DNA from: a virus | Reading direction: 5' to 3' (one strand) | Virus record (IMG/VR): IMGVR_UViG_3300019755_000131 | Span: 1-30,347 of that record | DNA length: 30,347 nucleotides | Shown: positions 7,327 through 13,665 of the stretch, piece by piece | Numbering within the stretch: position 1 is the stretch's first letter | How the letters are laid out: each line of letters begins with the position of its first letter | Position numbers and translations under genes: made by a program | The notes under the pieces: generated by a model | Database searches by the model: none | What the model was told of the DNA's origin: nothing | What the model saw: the letters and a program-made list of their open reading frames with translations, nothing else

Positions 7327-7992
7327 ATGGCAAACAAAAATGAAAATGGTCGTTGGATAAATAAAGATGGAAAAGCTGTCCATGAAGATATGGTACCTGT
7401 AGATAAACAACTAGAAGATGAACTTGTTGTTGGTTTAATAGGTGGAGCTTTAAGAGTAAGTAATGTGATTCAAGAATACAAAACTAATGCTTTTGAACAA
7501 TGTTATGCATTCAATGATCTATTGAGACAAAAGTATGACATGGAAAGAATCACATCTAAAAGTGGAGCTGTTACATTAAAAAGTTTTGATGGAACTATGG
7601 AGGTTCAAATACAAGTTGCAAAGCTGATTACATTTGATCAGAAATTAGTACTTGCAAAAGAAAAAATAGATGAGTACCTGGACGAAAAAACAGAACATGC
7701 AGATGCTGAGATTAAAACACTTATCACGAGAGTATTTGATGTGAAGAATGGAAAGGTTGATGCTAAACAAATTATGAGTTTAAAACAGTATCCAATAACT
7801 CATCCAAAATGGAAAACAGCAATGACTATGATTGATGAAGCTACAGAGATAGCTGGTACAAAATCATATATAAGATTTAAACATAGAGCCAATGGTCAAA
7901 TAGATGGAAGATTAGAACCTATCTTATTAGATATTGCAGCTCTTGATGTTATTGAAAAAGAAGTGGAGATAAAAGATGGAACAAATAAGTAA
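7327..7992 (+). CDS. DUF3164 family protein
   Basis: A soluble protein of 221 residues matching the DUF3164 pattern found in the early region of many transposable phages: an N-terminal GRW-N-DGK--HEDMVP stretch, a long helical middle, and a C-terminal half with KSYIRFKHRANGQ. The function of the family is unknown. ATG 7327 is preferred to ATG 7321, because AAAGGA lies only one nt before the latter but seven nt before the former. Transcription probably starts in the gap after the terminator at 7247-7272. Confidence 0.85.
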   Translation: MANKNENGRWINKDGKAVHEDMVPVDKQLEDELVVGLIGGALRVSNVIQEYKTNAFEQCYAFNDLLRQKYDMERITSKSGAVTLKSFDGTMEVQIQVAKLITFDQKLVLAKEKIDEYLDEKTEHADAEIKTLITRVFDVKNGKVDAKQIMSLKQYPITHPKWKTAMTMIDEATEIAGTKSYIRFKHRANGQIDGRLEPILLDIAALDVIEKEVEIKDGTNK

Positions 7993-8335
7993 GAATTTTA
8001 AAAGATATGAGTTTGCGTGCCAATGTGGTTGTGGATTTAATACTGTTGATATAGAGCTGATTTTAGTACTAGAAAAAGTAAGAACACATTTTGATGAACC
8101 TGTAGTTATTACAAGTGGAAATAGATGTGAAGAGCATAATTTTAATGTACAAGGTTCAGATAAATCACAACATATCAGAGGTATGGCTGTTGATTTTAAA
8201 GTATTAAATGCTTCTCAAGATGAAGTTGCTGATTATTTAGAGTCAAACTATCCTGATAAATATGGGATAGGACGATACAACGGTCGTACTCATCTTGATG
8301 TAAGAGCTTTTAAAGCTAGATGGGACAAACGATAG
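7976..8335 (+). CDS. M15-type peptidase, candidate endolysin
   Basis: A 119-residue protein with the zinc and active-site pattern of M15A peptidases: TSGNRCEEHN, then SQHIRGMAVDF (H66, D73) and THLDVR (H106). The N-terminal CQCGCG motif is common in phage members. Such enzymes cut peptide bonds in the peptidoglycan stem or cross-bridge, and are used as endolysins. There is no signal peptide, so release would need a holin. It overlaps the DUF3164 gene by 17 bp, so the lysis enzyme is encoded in the early/middle block, well away from the holin-like gene at 18968 and the lipoprotein at 28310. Confidence 0.85.
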   Translation: MEQISKNFKRYEFACQCGCGFNTVDIELILVLEKVRTHFDEPVVITSGNRCEEHNFNVQGSDKSQHIRGMAVDFKVLNASQDEVADYLESNYPDKYGIGRYNGRTHLDVRAFKARWDKR

Positions 8336-8346
8336 TTTCATAGAGT

Positions 8347-8380
8347 TATGTCACCGACAGTAATGTCGGAGACATAGTTT
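8347..8380 (+). terminator. Strong hairpin after peptidase gene
   Basis: TATGTC-A-CCGACA, loop GTAA, TGTCGG-A-GACATA (8347-8376) forms a 12-bp stem with one A-A mismatch, and GTTTTA follows. This is the most GC-rich stem in the region and fits an intrinsic terminator after the peptidase gene. Confidence 0.65.
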
Positions 8381-8395
8381 TAGTGAGATTATCAG

Positions 8396-8442
8396 TACTA
8401 CATAAACCTTTTAGAGGTTTAGTAGTATCGGCATTTAGTGCC
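8396..8442 (+). repeat. Two-hairpin RNA element, copy B
   Basis: First hairpin TACTAC, bulged A, TAAACCT, loop TTTAG, AGGTTTA, GTAGTA (8396-8427); second hairpin GGCA-TTTAG-TGCC (8430-8442). The Shine-Dalgarno sequence AAAGGA begins three nt after the second hairpin and the start codon of the next gene follows at 8456. The placement suggests a 5' untranslated element that protects the message or controls translation. Confidence 0.75.
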
Positions 8443-8455
8443 AGAAAGGAAAATT

Positions 8456-8665
8456 ATGAATAATATCAAGACTTTAATACAAACTACAAATATAAATATA
8501 GCAAACTGTGATGAAAATATCAAAGAAGAAAAAGAACAAAAAGAAGTATATAAACAAGTGTTAAAAAATGCGTATGCATCATGTAAGCATGATTTTGAAG
8601 AGGTACCATCTATGGGTGCAAGTATAGTTGAATGTAAAATTTGTGGATATTGGGATGGTGTGTAA
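8456..8665 (+). CDS. Small zinc-binding protein, 69 aa
   Basis: ATG 8456 is chosen because AAAGGA lies six nt upstream; the longer frame from GTG 8438 would start inside the RNA element. The product begins with a charged helical region (NIKEEKEQKEVYKQVLKNAY) and ends with a CKH...ECKICGYW pattern, a likely four-ligand Cys/His zinc site. A small zinc-knuckle protein of unknown role, translated directly downstream of RNA element copy B. Confidence 0.65.
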   Translation: MNNIKTLIQTTNINIANCDENIKEEKEQKEVYKQVLKNAYASCKHDFEEVPSMGASIVECKICGYWDGV

Positions 8666-8668
8666 GCC

Positions 8669-8682
8669 TTGCATATATGCAA
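8669..8682. promoter_or_regulatory. TTGCAT-AT-ATGCAA palindrome
   Basis: A perfect 14-bp palindrome 49 bp before the start of the ribbon-helix-helix gene. RHH proteins often bind palindromes ahead of their own genes. The same TTGCAT/ATGCAA halves recur at the late promoter (11172-11184). Confidence 0.45.
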
Positions 8683-8731
8683 CTTTTAATAAGTGAATTT
8701 TAGATACAATACAAAATAATAAAGGGAAAAC

Positions 8732-8881
8732 ATGGAAGAGAAAAGCAAAAAACTACAAGTAACATTTAACACAGAGATGATTAAAAAGATGGAAGAAATC
8801 GCTAGTCAATTAGGTATGACACTTAATCAATATGTAATATATACAGTAACAAAAGATATTGACAATAGATTAAATAAGTAA
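8732..8881 (+). CDS. Ribbon-helix-helix (Arc/CopG-type) regulator
   Basis: A 49-residue protein from ATG 8732, preceded by AAAGGG. It shows a beta-strand segment (KLQVTFNTEM), a helix (IKKMEEIASQLG), the M-T-L-NQY turn and a second helix, the classic RHH layout (strand in the DNA major groove, two helices for dimerisation). It stands alone between a palindrome and a terminator, as expected of an autoregulated gene. No toxin partner lies beside it, so a transcription regulator is more likely than an antitoxin. Confidence 0.7.
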   Translation: MEEKSKKLQVTFNTEMIKKMEEIASQLGMTLNQYVIYTVTKDIDNRLNK

Positions 8882-8884
8882 TCT

Positions 8885-8910
8885 AAAAAGATTAGAATTA
8901 TAATCTTTTA
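8885..8910 (+). terminator. Terminator after RHH gene
   Basis: AAAAGATTA (8886-8894) and TAATCTTTT (8901-8909) form a 9-bp stem with a six-nt loop. The stem itself ends in TTTT, giving a weak AT-rich intrinsic terminator just after the RHH stop codon. Confidence 0.5.
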
Positions 8911-8928
8911 ATATTCTATTAAGAATAT
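8911..8928. promoter_or_regulatory. Palindrome upstream of 75-aa gene
   Basis: ATATTCT-ATTA-AGAATAT is a perfect 7-bp inverted repeat about 47 bp ahead of the next gene, in the only space available for its promoter. It may be an operator. A second small stem, AGAGT with ACTCT, lies between it and the ribosome binding site. Confidence 0.35.
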
Positions 8929-8974
8929 ATTTGTAATACTTTCAGAGTAAAAAGACACTCTAAAAGGATTATAA

Positions 8975-9202
8975 ATGAACTCAAATACACAAGAAACTCA
9001 ACAAAATAAACAACTTACACGATTTGATTTTAATGACAAGATGGAAAGTCTTGCAACTAAAATGGCATTTATGTCTGATGCTATGATGTATTGGGATGTA
9101 AAATCCATAGGTATTGAAGAAAATACTCAATATGGATTTGGTCTAATTATGGAAGATTTAATCCTTGAAATGAAAACAAATGTGGAACAATTAGAAAAAT
9201 AA
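8975..9202 (+). CDS. Hypothetical protein, 75 aa
   Basis: A 75-residue soluble, mostly helical and acidic protein with a good AAAGGA site. It precedes the ATPase gene by 12 bp and is very probably co-transcribed with it. Sequence features such as the MATKMAFMSDAMMYWD-like Met-rich stretch do not point to a known family. Confidence 0.6.
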   Translation: MNSNTQETQQNKQLTRFDFNDKMESLATKMAFMSDAMMYWDVKSIGIEENTQYGFGLIMEDLILEMKTNVEQLEK

Positions 9203-9214
9203 TAAGGAAATATT

Positions 9215-10126
9215 ATGGTAGCTTTTTTAAATAAAATGGCTTTAACATCAGAAAAATTACATACAGAAACTGAGTTTCTAATACCAAAGTTTTTAGCAAA
9301 AAGAATGATAACAATGTTTTATGCTGATGGTGGAAATGGTAAAACATGGCTTAATTATGGAGTGGCTTCATACATATGTGATAATAACCTTGCAAAAATG
9401 GTTTACTATATGGATTTAGATAACCCAATAGATGAACTATCTGTTAGAAATGTCGAGGAACTTCTCTTAAATAAATATCATAATTTTAAATATTTACATA
9501 GAAGTGATTTAGAAGATACACCATTAGAAACACTTGAAAAACTTGCAAGTAAAGAGCATTCAAGAGGTCATGCCTATGAAGATGTAGTTTTTATTATTGA
9601 TAGCGTTAGAAATGTTACCAATGTATTAAACAATGAAAAAGCTATGTATATGATGAATCTCTTAATGGATATAAGAGAAGCTGGTGCAACTATACTTTTT
9701 ATTGCTCATTCAAATAAAGATGGTAAGAACTATGAGGGTAGCAACAATCTAAAGAACTCTGCTGATGCTATGTTTAAAGAAAAACTATTAAATAAAATTC
9801 ATGGTGAAAGTCTTACTGTAAGTTTAACTGCTGAAAAAGAGAGAAGTGGTATAAAAAGCTGTGACTTTACTATTTGTACCAAAACACTTAAAATGACTGA
9901 AGCTAATCCAATATATTCAAGAATGAATCCATATGAAAAAGAGTTTACTTCTAAAGCTAAATCCAGTTTAAAAGAGAATGTTGATGGACTTAATAAAACA
10001 CAACTATTGCAATCTATAGGTTATGAAAAAGATGATGTAACAGCTAGGGCTACATTGGATAAATTTACAGGTACATTTTGGAAAGCTACAAAAGATAAGA
10101 ATAGATTTTTATATACTTTGTTATAG
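9215..10126 (+). CDS. RecA/RepA-like hexameric ATPase
   Basis: A 303-residue P-loop ATPase of the AAA_25/RepA-KaiC group. Walker A ADGGNGKT lies at residues 37-44, a second strand MVYYMDLDNP follows, Walker B VVFIIDS is at 124-130, and the sensor strand ILFIAHSNKDG is at about 160-170. The last 60 residues look like a winged helix. Relatives are plasmid RepA helicases and phage or element ATPases acting on DNA. In a Mu-like phage, which uses host replication, its role is not obvious; replisome recruitment or recombination are possible. Tandem 9-bp repeats lie directly after the gene. Confidence 0.75.
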   Translation: MVAFLNKMALTSEKLHTETEFLIPKFLAKRMITMFYADGGNGKTWLNYGVASYICDNNLAKMVYYMDLDNPIDELSVRNVEELLLNKYHNFKYLHRSDLEDTPLETLEKLASKEHSRGHAYEDVVFIIDSVRNVTNVLNNEKAMYMMNLLMDIREAGATILFIAHSNKDGKNYEGSNNLKNSADAMFKEKLLNKIHGESLTVSLTAEKERSGIKSCDFTICTKTLKMTEANPIYSRMNPYEKEFTSKAKSSLKENVDGLNKTQLLQSIGYEKDDVTARATLDKFTGTFWKATKDKNRFLYTLL

Positions 10127-10127
10127 T

Positions 10128-10182
10128 TACAACTTCTAAAGCTATTGTTTAAAGGGTAGTTGTAGAAGTTGTAGAAGTTGTA
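10128..10182 (+). repeat. Left inverted-repeat arm with tandem GTTGTAGAA units
   Basis: A 29-nt arm (10154-10182) starts GGGTAGTTGTAGAAG and consists of tandem 9-bp GTTGTAGAA units. Its near-exact complement is at 10505-10533 (28 of 29 match). Just upstream, TACAACTTCTA (10128-10138) is complementary to the units, so a local hairpin can also form. The two arms flank the gene at 10205-10498. Confidence 0.7.
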
Positions 10183-10204
10183 AGAAAAATAGAAAAGGAT
10201 AAAT

Positions 10205-10498
10205 ATGTTTAAAAATACACCAATATGCGAAATATGTAAGAAAAAAGAGGCAACTCATTTTTCATTAGAGCGACCAGATACTACAGACCATGAGATAATT
10301 AAGACAGAGGGAAAGTGGAGGTTTGTTTGTGCCGATGAAGAGGGATATAATGAAATGTATCATGCTTCTATTAAGGAGTTTTTTAAAAGTCCAATAGAAA
10401 CTGTAGATTGGATGGCTCATCTCCATGAAAAAGGCTGGATGAATTGGGATAACTTTATGGATATGCAACATAGATTTAGAAAAGCTACTAATAAATAA
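10205..10498 (+). CDS. Hypothetical protein between inverted repeats, 97 aa
   Basis: A 97-residue protein with an N-terminal CEICKKKEATHF motif and a later single Cys (FVCADEEG), which suggests a zinc-binding fold. It is rich in Trp, His and Met in the C-terminal half (WMAHLHEKGWMNWDNF). AAAAGGA precedes the start. The gene is flanked on both sides by a 29-bp inverted repeat, so it forms a distinct cassette between the ATPase and GemA genes. No family recognised. Confidence 0.65.
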   Translation: MFKNTPICEICKKKEATHFSLERPDTTDHEIIKTEGKWRFVCADEEGYNEMYHASIKEFFKSPIETVDWMAHLHEKGWMNWDNFMDMQHRFRKATNK

Positions 10499-10504
10499 AA
10501 ATAC

Positions 10505-10533
10505 TACAACCTCTACAACTTCTACAACTACCC
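10505..10533 (-). repeat. Right inverted-repeat arm
   Basis: The reverse complement starts GGGTAGTTGTAGAAG and differs from the left arm (10154-10182) at one position (AGAGG in place of AGAAG). The arms are separated by 322 bp. A partial extra unit (TTAGTTGTAAAGTAGTTGCA) follows at 10551-10570, before the GemA gene. Confidence 0.7.
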
Positions 10534-10585
10534 TATAAATAAGGACTTCTTTAGTTGTAAAGTAGTTGCAATCAAAAGGACTCAA

Positions 10586-10993
10586 ATGACAAAACCCCAA
10601 GAAAAATATAAAAAACAACTCATACAGAAAATTCAGATAAATAAGAAAAATGTATTTTTAGATGATGAAGAACGAAAAGAGTTTATACTCTCAAGATTTG
10701 GAGTAACATCCACTACAAAGATGAATATAGATCAACTCAAATTACTTTTAGATTTTTGCTATAGAAAAGTGAGTGATATTCCTTTGTACGAAAAGATTGA
10801 AGATAAAGATAAAATCACTTTTGTTCAAAAAGAAAAAATATGGATGCTCTGGAAAGAAAAAGCTAGAGATAAAAGTGAAGCAGCATTGCTCAATTTTGCT
10901 TCAAAAATAGCACAATATAACATTACAAGCCTTGATAATCTACTCAAAGGTAAAGCTACTAAACTTATAGTGGCACTAAATAGATTGCATTAA
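10586..10993 (+). CDS. gemA: GemA-like protein (Mu gp16, DUF1018)
   Basis: A 135-residue protein with the GemA layout: a basic N-terminus followed by a helical part, the middle TTKMNIDQLKLLLDF segment, and a C-terminal half with KIWMLWKEKARDKSEAALLNF and a closing KLIVALNRLH helix. In Mu, GemA (gp16) is an early protein that changes host gene expression and DNA supercoiling. ATG 10586 follows AAAAGGA. It is the last gene before a strong terminator, which marks the end of the early/middle block. Confidence 0.8.
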   Translation: MTKPQEKYKKQLIQKIQINKKNVFLDDEERKEFILSRFGVTSTTKMNIDQLKLLLDFCYRKVSDIPLYEKIEDKDKITFVQKEKIWMLWKEKARDKSEAALLNFASKIAQYNITSLDNLLKGKATKLIVALNRLH

Positions 10994-11062
10994 TTCAATT
11001 AAACTAGTAATAAAATTTACTAGTTTATATATAGAATAAATATATTTTAATGATTTTTTCAT
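10976..11062 (-). CDS. Possible 28-residue leftward peptide
   Basis: On the minus strand an ATG at 11060-11062 is preceded by AAGGAGG, the most perfect Shine-Dalgarno sequence in the window, at good spacing. It encodes 28 residues: a basic MKKSLKY start, then a mostly hydrophobic stretch. The frame ends inside the 3' end of the GemA gene and spans the terminator stem. A possible leftward promoter (TTGCAT, 17 nt, TAAAAA) lies within the late control region. It may be a small membrane peptide, but chance cannot be excluded. Confidence 0.3.
   Translation of the reverse strand: MKKSLKYIYSIYKLVNFITSLIELMQSI
11001..11030. terminator. Terminator after GemA
   Basis: AAACTAGTAA (11001-11010) and TTACTAGTTT (11017-11026) form a perfect 10-bp stem with a six-nt loop. 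A- and T-rich flanks on both sides allow termination in both directions. It separates the early/middle genes from the late control region. Confidence 0.7.
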
Positions 11063-11145
11063 GATTCCTCCTTTTTGTTTTACCTATAGAACCACTAAAG
11101 CGAGTCGTGAGCATGAAAGAGGTGTTTTTTATCTAAATAGATTAC

Positions 11146-11201
11146 ATAATGCAAGTTAATTTTAAGTTAATTTGCATTATGCAATACTTTTATGCTATCA
11201 T
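11146..11201 (+). promoter_or_regulatory. Late promoter with inverted-repeat operator
   Basis: ATAATGCAA (11146-11154) and TTGCATTAT (11172-11180) form a perfect 9-bp inverted repeat. A direct repeat of AAGTTAATTT lies between the arms, and an overlapping palindrome TTGCAT-T-ATGCAA is at 11172-11184. TTGCAT (11172-11177) with TATCAT (11196-11201) at 18-nt spacing is a plausible promoter for the late genes, so a protein on the repeat would touch the -35 region as activator or repressor. The rest of 10994-11145 holds the terminator and the possible leftward peptide. Confidence 0.55.
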
Positions 11202-11229
11202 TTCAAAAATCTATATGAAAGGTGTGTAT

Positions 11230-11448
11230 ATGTTATGTCCTAAATGTGCAGGTAAAACTAAAGTAAACGGAACGGTTAAAGGTGAGACTGTAGATAGATT
11301 TAGAATATGCACATCTTGTGGTTTTACATTTCAGACAGTTGAGGCTGTTACATTTGACAACGCTTGGAGAGATCATGCAAAAAGAGCTTACGACACAAAT
11401 CATAAAATCGAAAATTACAGACAAGAAAACTTTAACTTCGCTAGTTGA
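11230..11448 (+). CDS. Zinc-ribbon protein, candidate late regulator
   Basis: A 72-residue protein beginning MLCPKCAGKTKV and continuing to RFRICTSCGFTFQTVEAV: two CxxC pairs in a zinc ribbon that resembles the N-terminal ribbon of NrdR and, in spacing and the F-T-E-V tail, the Ogr/Delta late activators of P2-like phages. ATG 11230 is used because AAAGG lies seven nt upstream. It is the first gene after the late promoter region. No Mor or C homologue of Mu is seen, so it may take that place; this is inference. Confidence 0.65.
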   Translation: MLCPKCAGKTKVNGTVKGETVDRFRICTSCGFTFQTVEAVTFDNAWRDHAKRAYDTNHKIENYRQENFNFAS

Positions 11449-12658
11449 TGAGTTTATAAAACTTCAATCAATCACTACTAAAACTTACCTAGAATCATTT
11501 CTATCCGATTTACTTATCTATGTTAATAAAAACTTTGACAGTAAAGATAAAGATACTTTATTAACTATTGTTCAAAGTAAACTCAGTGAGTTTAATATCC
11601 CATTTGAAACAAAACAGTTAGAATCTATTTATGAAAAAATTGCATTAACTGCTAGTGTAGGATCTACAAAAATAGTATTTAATAAAACAGATATAAAAGC
11701 TATAGAGTCTATGAGAAAAAGTTTTTACTGGGTAGGAAACGAATACAATCAAAACACACAAGCTAAACTAACAGATGTAATAGAATCAGCATATCAAGGT
11801 GATGTAAATAGAGCTGATATTAGTATCTTATTAAAAAAAGAGTTCGAAAATATCATAGATGCAGATGTGAGATATTTTGAGGGCGTTGCAGATCATATTA
11901 TAAATCAATCTCAAAATATAAGCAGAGTAAATCAAGCCTTAAAATATGATGTAAAATATTTCAAAGTAAGAGCGAGAATAGATAAAAAGACGAGTACAAT
12001 TTGTAGATCTATGCATGGAAAAATTATAGAGGCATCTCACCTAGATAATCAAGTAGAAAATATTTTAAATGCTAAAAGTATAGGAGAAAAAAAAGGTGCA
12101 GCACTTTGGAGCAGTAAAGCAGTATTTGGTAAGCTAGATAAGAACTTCGGACTTCCACCTTATCATTTTAGATGTAGAACTGGTGTAGAACCCGTATGGA
12201 TAAGTGAAGATATAATAGATGGTAAAATAGTTAAATATACTGATAAAAGAAAAGATGATATCATAACTCATATAGATAAAACAGGAGTACAAAGAAGAGT
12301 TGATGCTAAAGTATTTGGTCATTCTATCTCTTCTAAAGCTAGAACTACACCAAAAAGTGATGTGATAAGTGCATTAAATAGTATCAATGAAATAGCACCA
12401 CATAGTGGATTTTTTAATAGAGCAGTAGCTAAAAGTTCAAATGGCTATTTTATGGTATTTGAAGCTGATAAGCTTATAACACTTTATAAACCAACAAACA
12501 GTAAAGGAAAGAGTAATCTTGACAATCATTTTAAAACAAATGCAATAATAGATAAAAAAGAGGTAATAAAATGGAACAATACACAATCAACTTTGGAAAC
12601 ACCTGGGCAATCGAAAACATTAACAATATTGATAAAACTATTAAACTTGATGAAGTAA
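11375..12658 (+). CDS. MuF-like minor head protein with extra C-terminal domain
   Basis: A 427-residue protein of the SPP1 gp7/Mu gpF minor head family. The signature lies at residues 195-275: KVRARIDKKTSTICRSMHGK, then GLPPYHFRCRTGVEPVW. These proteins sit at the portal and may enter the host with DNA. After the family domain another 120 residues (about 300-420) follow, with a strand-rich stretch NGYFMVFEADKLITLYKP and NHFKTNAII, suggestive of a small nuclease-like toxin domain. ATG 11375 follows GGAGAG and lies 74 bp inside the upstream gene. The 3' end overlaps the next gene by 88 bp, so the last residues may not belong to the original domain. Confidence 0.8.
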   Translation: MQKELTTQIIKSKITDKKTLTSLVDEFIKLQSITTKTYLESFLSDLLIYVNKNFDSKDKDTLLTIVQSKLSEFNIPFETKQLESIYEKIALTASVGSTKIVFNKTDIKAIESMRKSFYWVGNEYNQNTQAKLTDVIESAYQGDVNRADISILLKKEFENIIDADVRYFEGVADHIINQSQNISRVNQALKYDVKYFKVRARIDKKTSTICRSMHGKIIEASHLDNQVENILNAKSIGEKKGAALWSSKAVFGKLDKNFGLPPYHFRCRTGVEPVWISEDIIDGKIVKYTDKRKDDIITHIDKTGVQRRVDAKVFGHSISSKARTTPKSDVISALNSINEIAPHSGFFNRAVAKSSNGYFMVFEADKLITLYKPTNSKGKSNLDNHFKTNAIIDKKEVIKWNNTQSTLETPGQSKTLTILIKLLNLMK

Positions 12659-12900
12659 ATTTTGAATACCCCTTTGGACAATGTGAAATATCAGGTGGAA
12701 ATATAAACTGGATATTAGATCATACAACACCAAATGATGAGATAATTGAAAAATGTACAAATATAGAATCTTTTAATAAAAAAGCATCTTTTAAAGTTTT
12801 GCTTTTAAAAAGTGAATGGATAGACCAAAACAAAGATTTTGAAGGAACATTTATAGATGCTTTGAAATTCATACAAAAAGAGTTTAATAATGAACAATGA
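12571..12900 (+). CDS. Small acidic protein, possible immunity protein
   Basis: A 109-residue acidic protein whose start (AGAGG seven nt upstream) lies 88 bp inside the end of the MuF-like gene. The N-terminal half is strand-rich (MEQYTINFGNTWAIENI), and the C-terminal half is helical. No family is recognised. Its size, acidity and position directly behind a MuF protein with an extra C-terminal domain fit an immunity protein of a MuF polymorphic toxin. It could equally be an unrelated head gene. Confidence 0.55.
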   Translation: MEQYTINFGNTWAIENINNIDKTIKLDEVNFEYPFGQCEISGGNINWILDHTTPNDEIIEKCTNIESFNKKASFKVLLLKSEWIDQNKDFEGTFIDALKFIQKEFNNEQ

Positions 12901-13333
12901 CGACCAAGCTATAAAGAACCTACTTTTTAGAATAGGTTCAGAAGTAGCTTCAAAAGCAAAAGACTTAGCTCCATACGATACAGGTAACTTGCAAAAAGAT
13001 ATCCAAGTATGGGATGAGAACATAGACAACTACGAGATATCTATAGGTAACTCAAAACTAACTCCTTATGCCCCTTTTGTACATTCTGGAACTGGAATCC
13101 ACGGCAAATATAAAAGAAAAATCACACCTAAAAAAGGTAAAGCCTTAAAAACACCATACGGACTCAAAGCAAGTGTAGATGGTCAAAAAGCAAATCCATA
13201 TCTTATCAATGGATTAGAAGAGTATGTAAATGGCGGTGGACTTAACCGTGCATTAAATGATACAGGTGATGATATAAGTGAAGAGGTATTTAAAAATATT
13301 AGTGAGTCTTTTAAGAGTATTAGTGTAGACTAA
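12890..13333 (+). CDS. HK97 gp10-like head-tail/minor capsid protein
   Basis: A 147-residue protein with the gp10-like pattern: an N-terminal helix, KAKDLAPYDTGNLQKDI, a strand region ending in YAPFVHSGTG, a basic loop (GKYKRKITPKKGK), and KANPYLINGLEEYV. Such proteins sit at the head-tail connection or in the tail terminator region. It overlaps the previous gene by 11 bp. The location ahead of the terminase rather than next to the tail genes is unusual and may reflect module shuffling. Confidence 0.7.
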   Translation: MNNDDQAIKNLLFRIGSEVASKAKDLAPYDTGNLQKDIQVWDENIDNYEISIGNSKLTPYAPFVHSGTGIHGKYKRKITPKKGKALKTPYGLKASVDGQKANPYLINGLEEYVNGGGLNRALNDTGDDISEEVFKNISESFKSISVD

Positions 13334-13356
13334 ATTTAATAAAATAAAGGAAAAAA

Positions 13357-13665
13357 ATGAAAAAAGATTTAAAAACATGTCTTACAGAGGTTGAAAATTT
13401 CAATAGTATTATTCAGTTAGGATTAAAAAAAGATGCTATGACCACTAGCTATGACTTAGATAAAATAAAAAGTACATTAGAAAAAATCAAGGAAATTATT
13501 CCTAGCTCTGACAGTGCAGTTTTACAAGTAACTGGTATTATTGACAGATTTGATGAAATAAACCCATCTGAAGATGGTTTCCCGGAAACAATTTCCTCTG
13601 CAGAATTTAAAAAATTAGGTAAAGATTTATCAAACTTGATTAATTTGATAAATAGAAGCAAGTAA
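13357..13665 (+). CDS. Hypothetical protein, 102 aa
   Basis: A 102-residue soluble, mainly helical protein with AAAGGAAAA before the start. It has no cysteine-pair, membrane or nucleotide motifs and does not resemble a family I know. It closes the rightward block and converges on the terminase gene; the 33 bp between the two stop codons show no strong terminator. Confidence 0.6.
   Translation: MKKDLKTCLTEVENFNSIIQLGLKKDAMTTSYDLDKIKSTLEKIKEIIPSSDSAVLQVTGIIDRFDEINPSEDGFPETISSAEFKKLGKDLSNLINLINRSK

Noticed and set aside
10154-10182. CRISPR-like short repeats
   Set aside because: The units are 9 bp and directly tandem without spacers, and no cas genes are present.
10265-10618. Leftward 117-codon open frame
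   Set aside because: It is antisense to the cassette gene and inverted repeat, with repeated VVEVVEVV from the 9-bp units, a sign of non-coding reading.
10969-10983. Reverse-strand match to ATTTAGTGCCA of the RNA element
   Set aside because: Only 11 nt match, inside the GemA coding frame, with no partner arm or first hairpin.
12571-12658. Sequencing frameshift at the end of the MuF-like gene
   Set aside because: The downstream gene has its own ribosome binding site and start, so a true overlap is as likely as an error; it cannot be decided from sequence alone.
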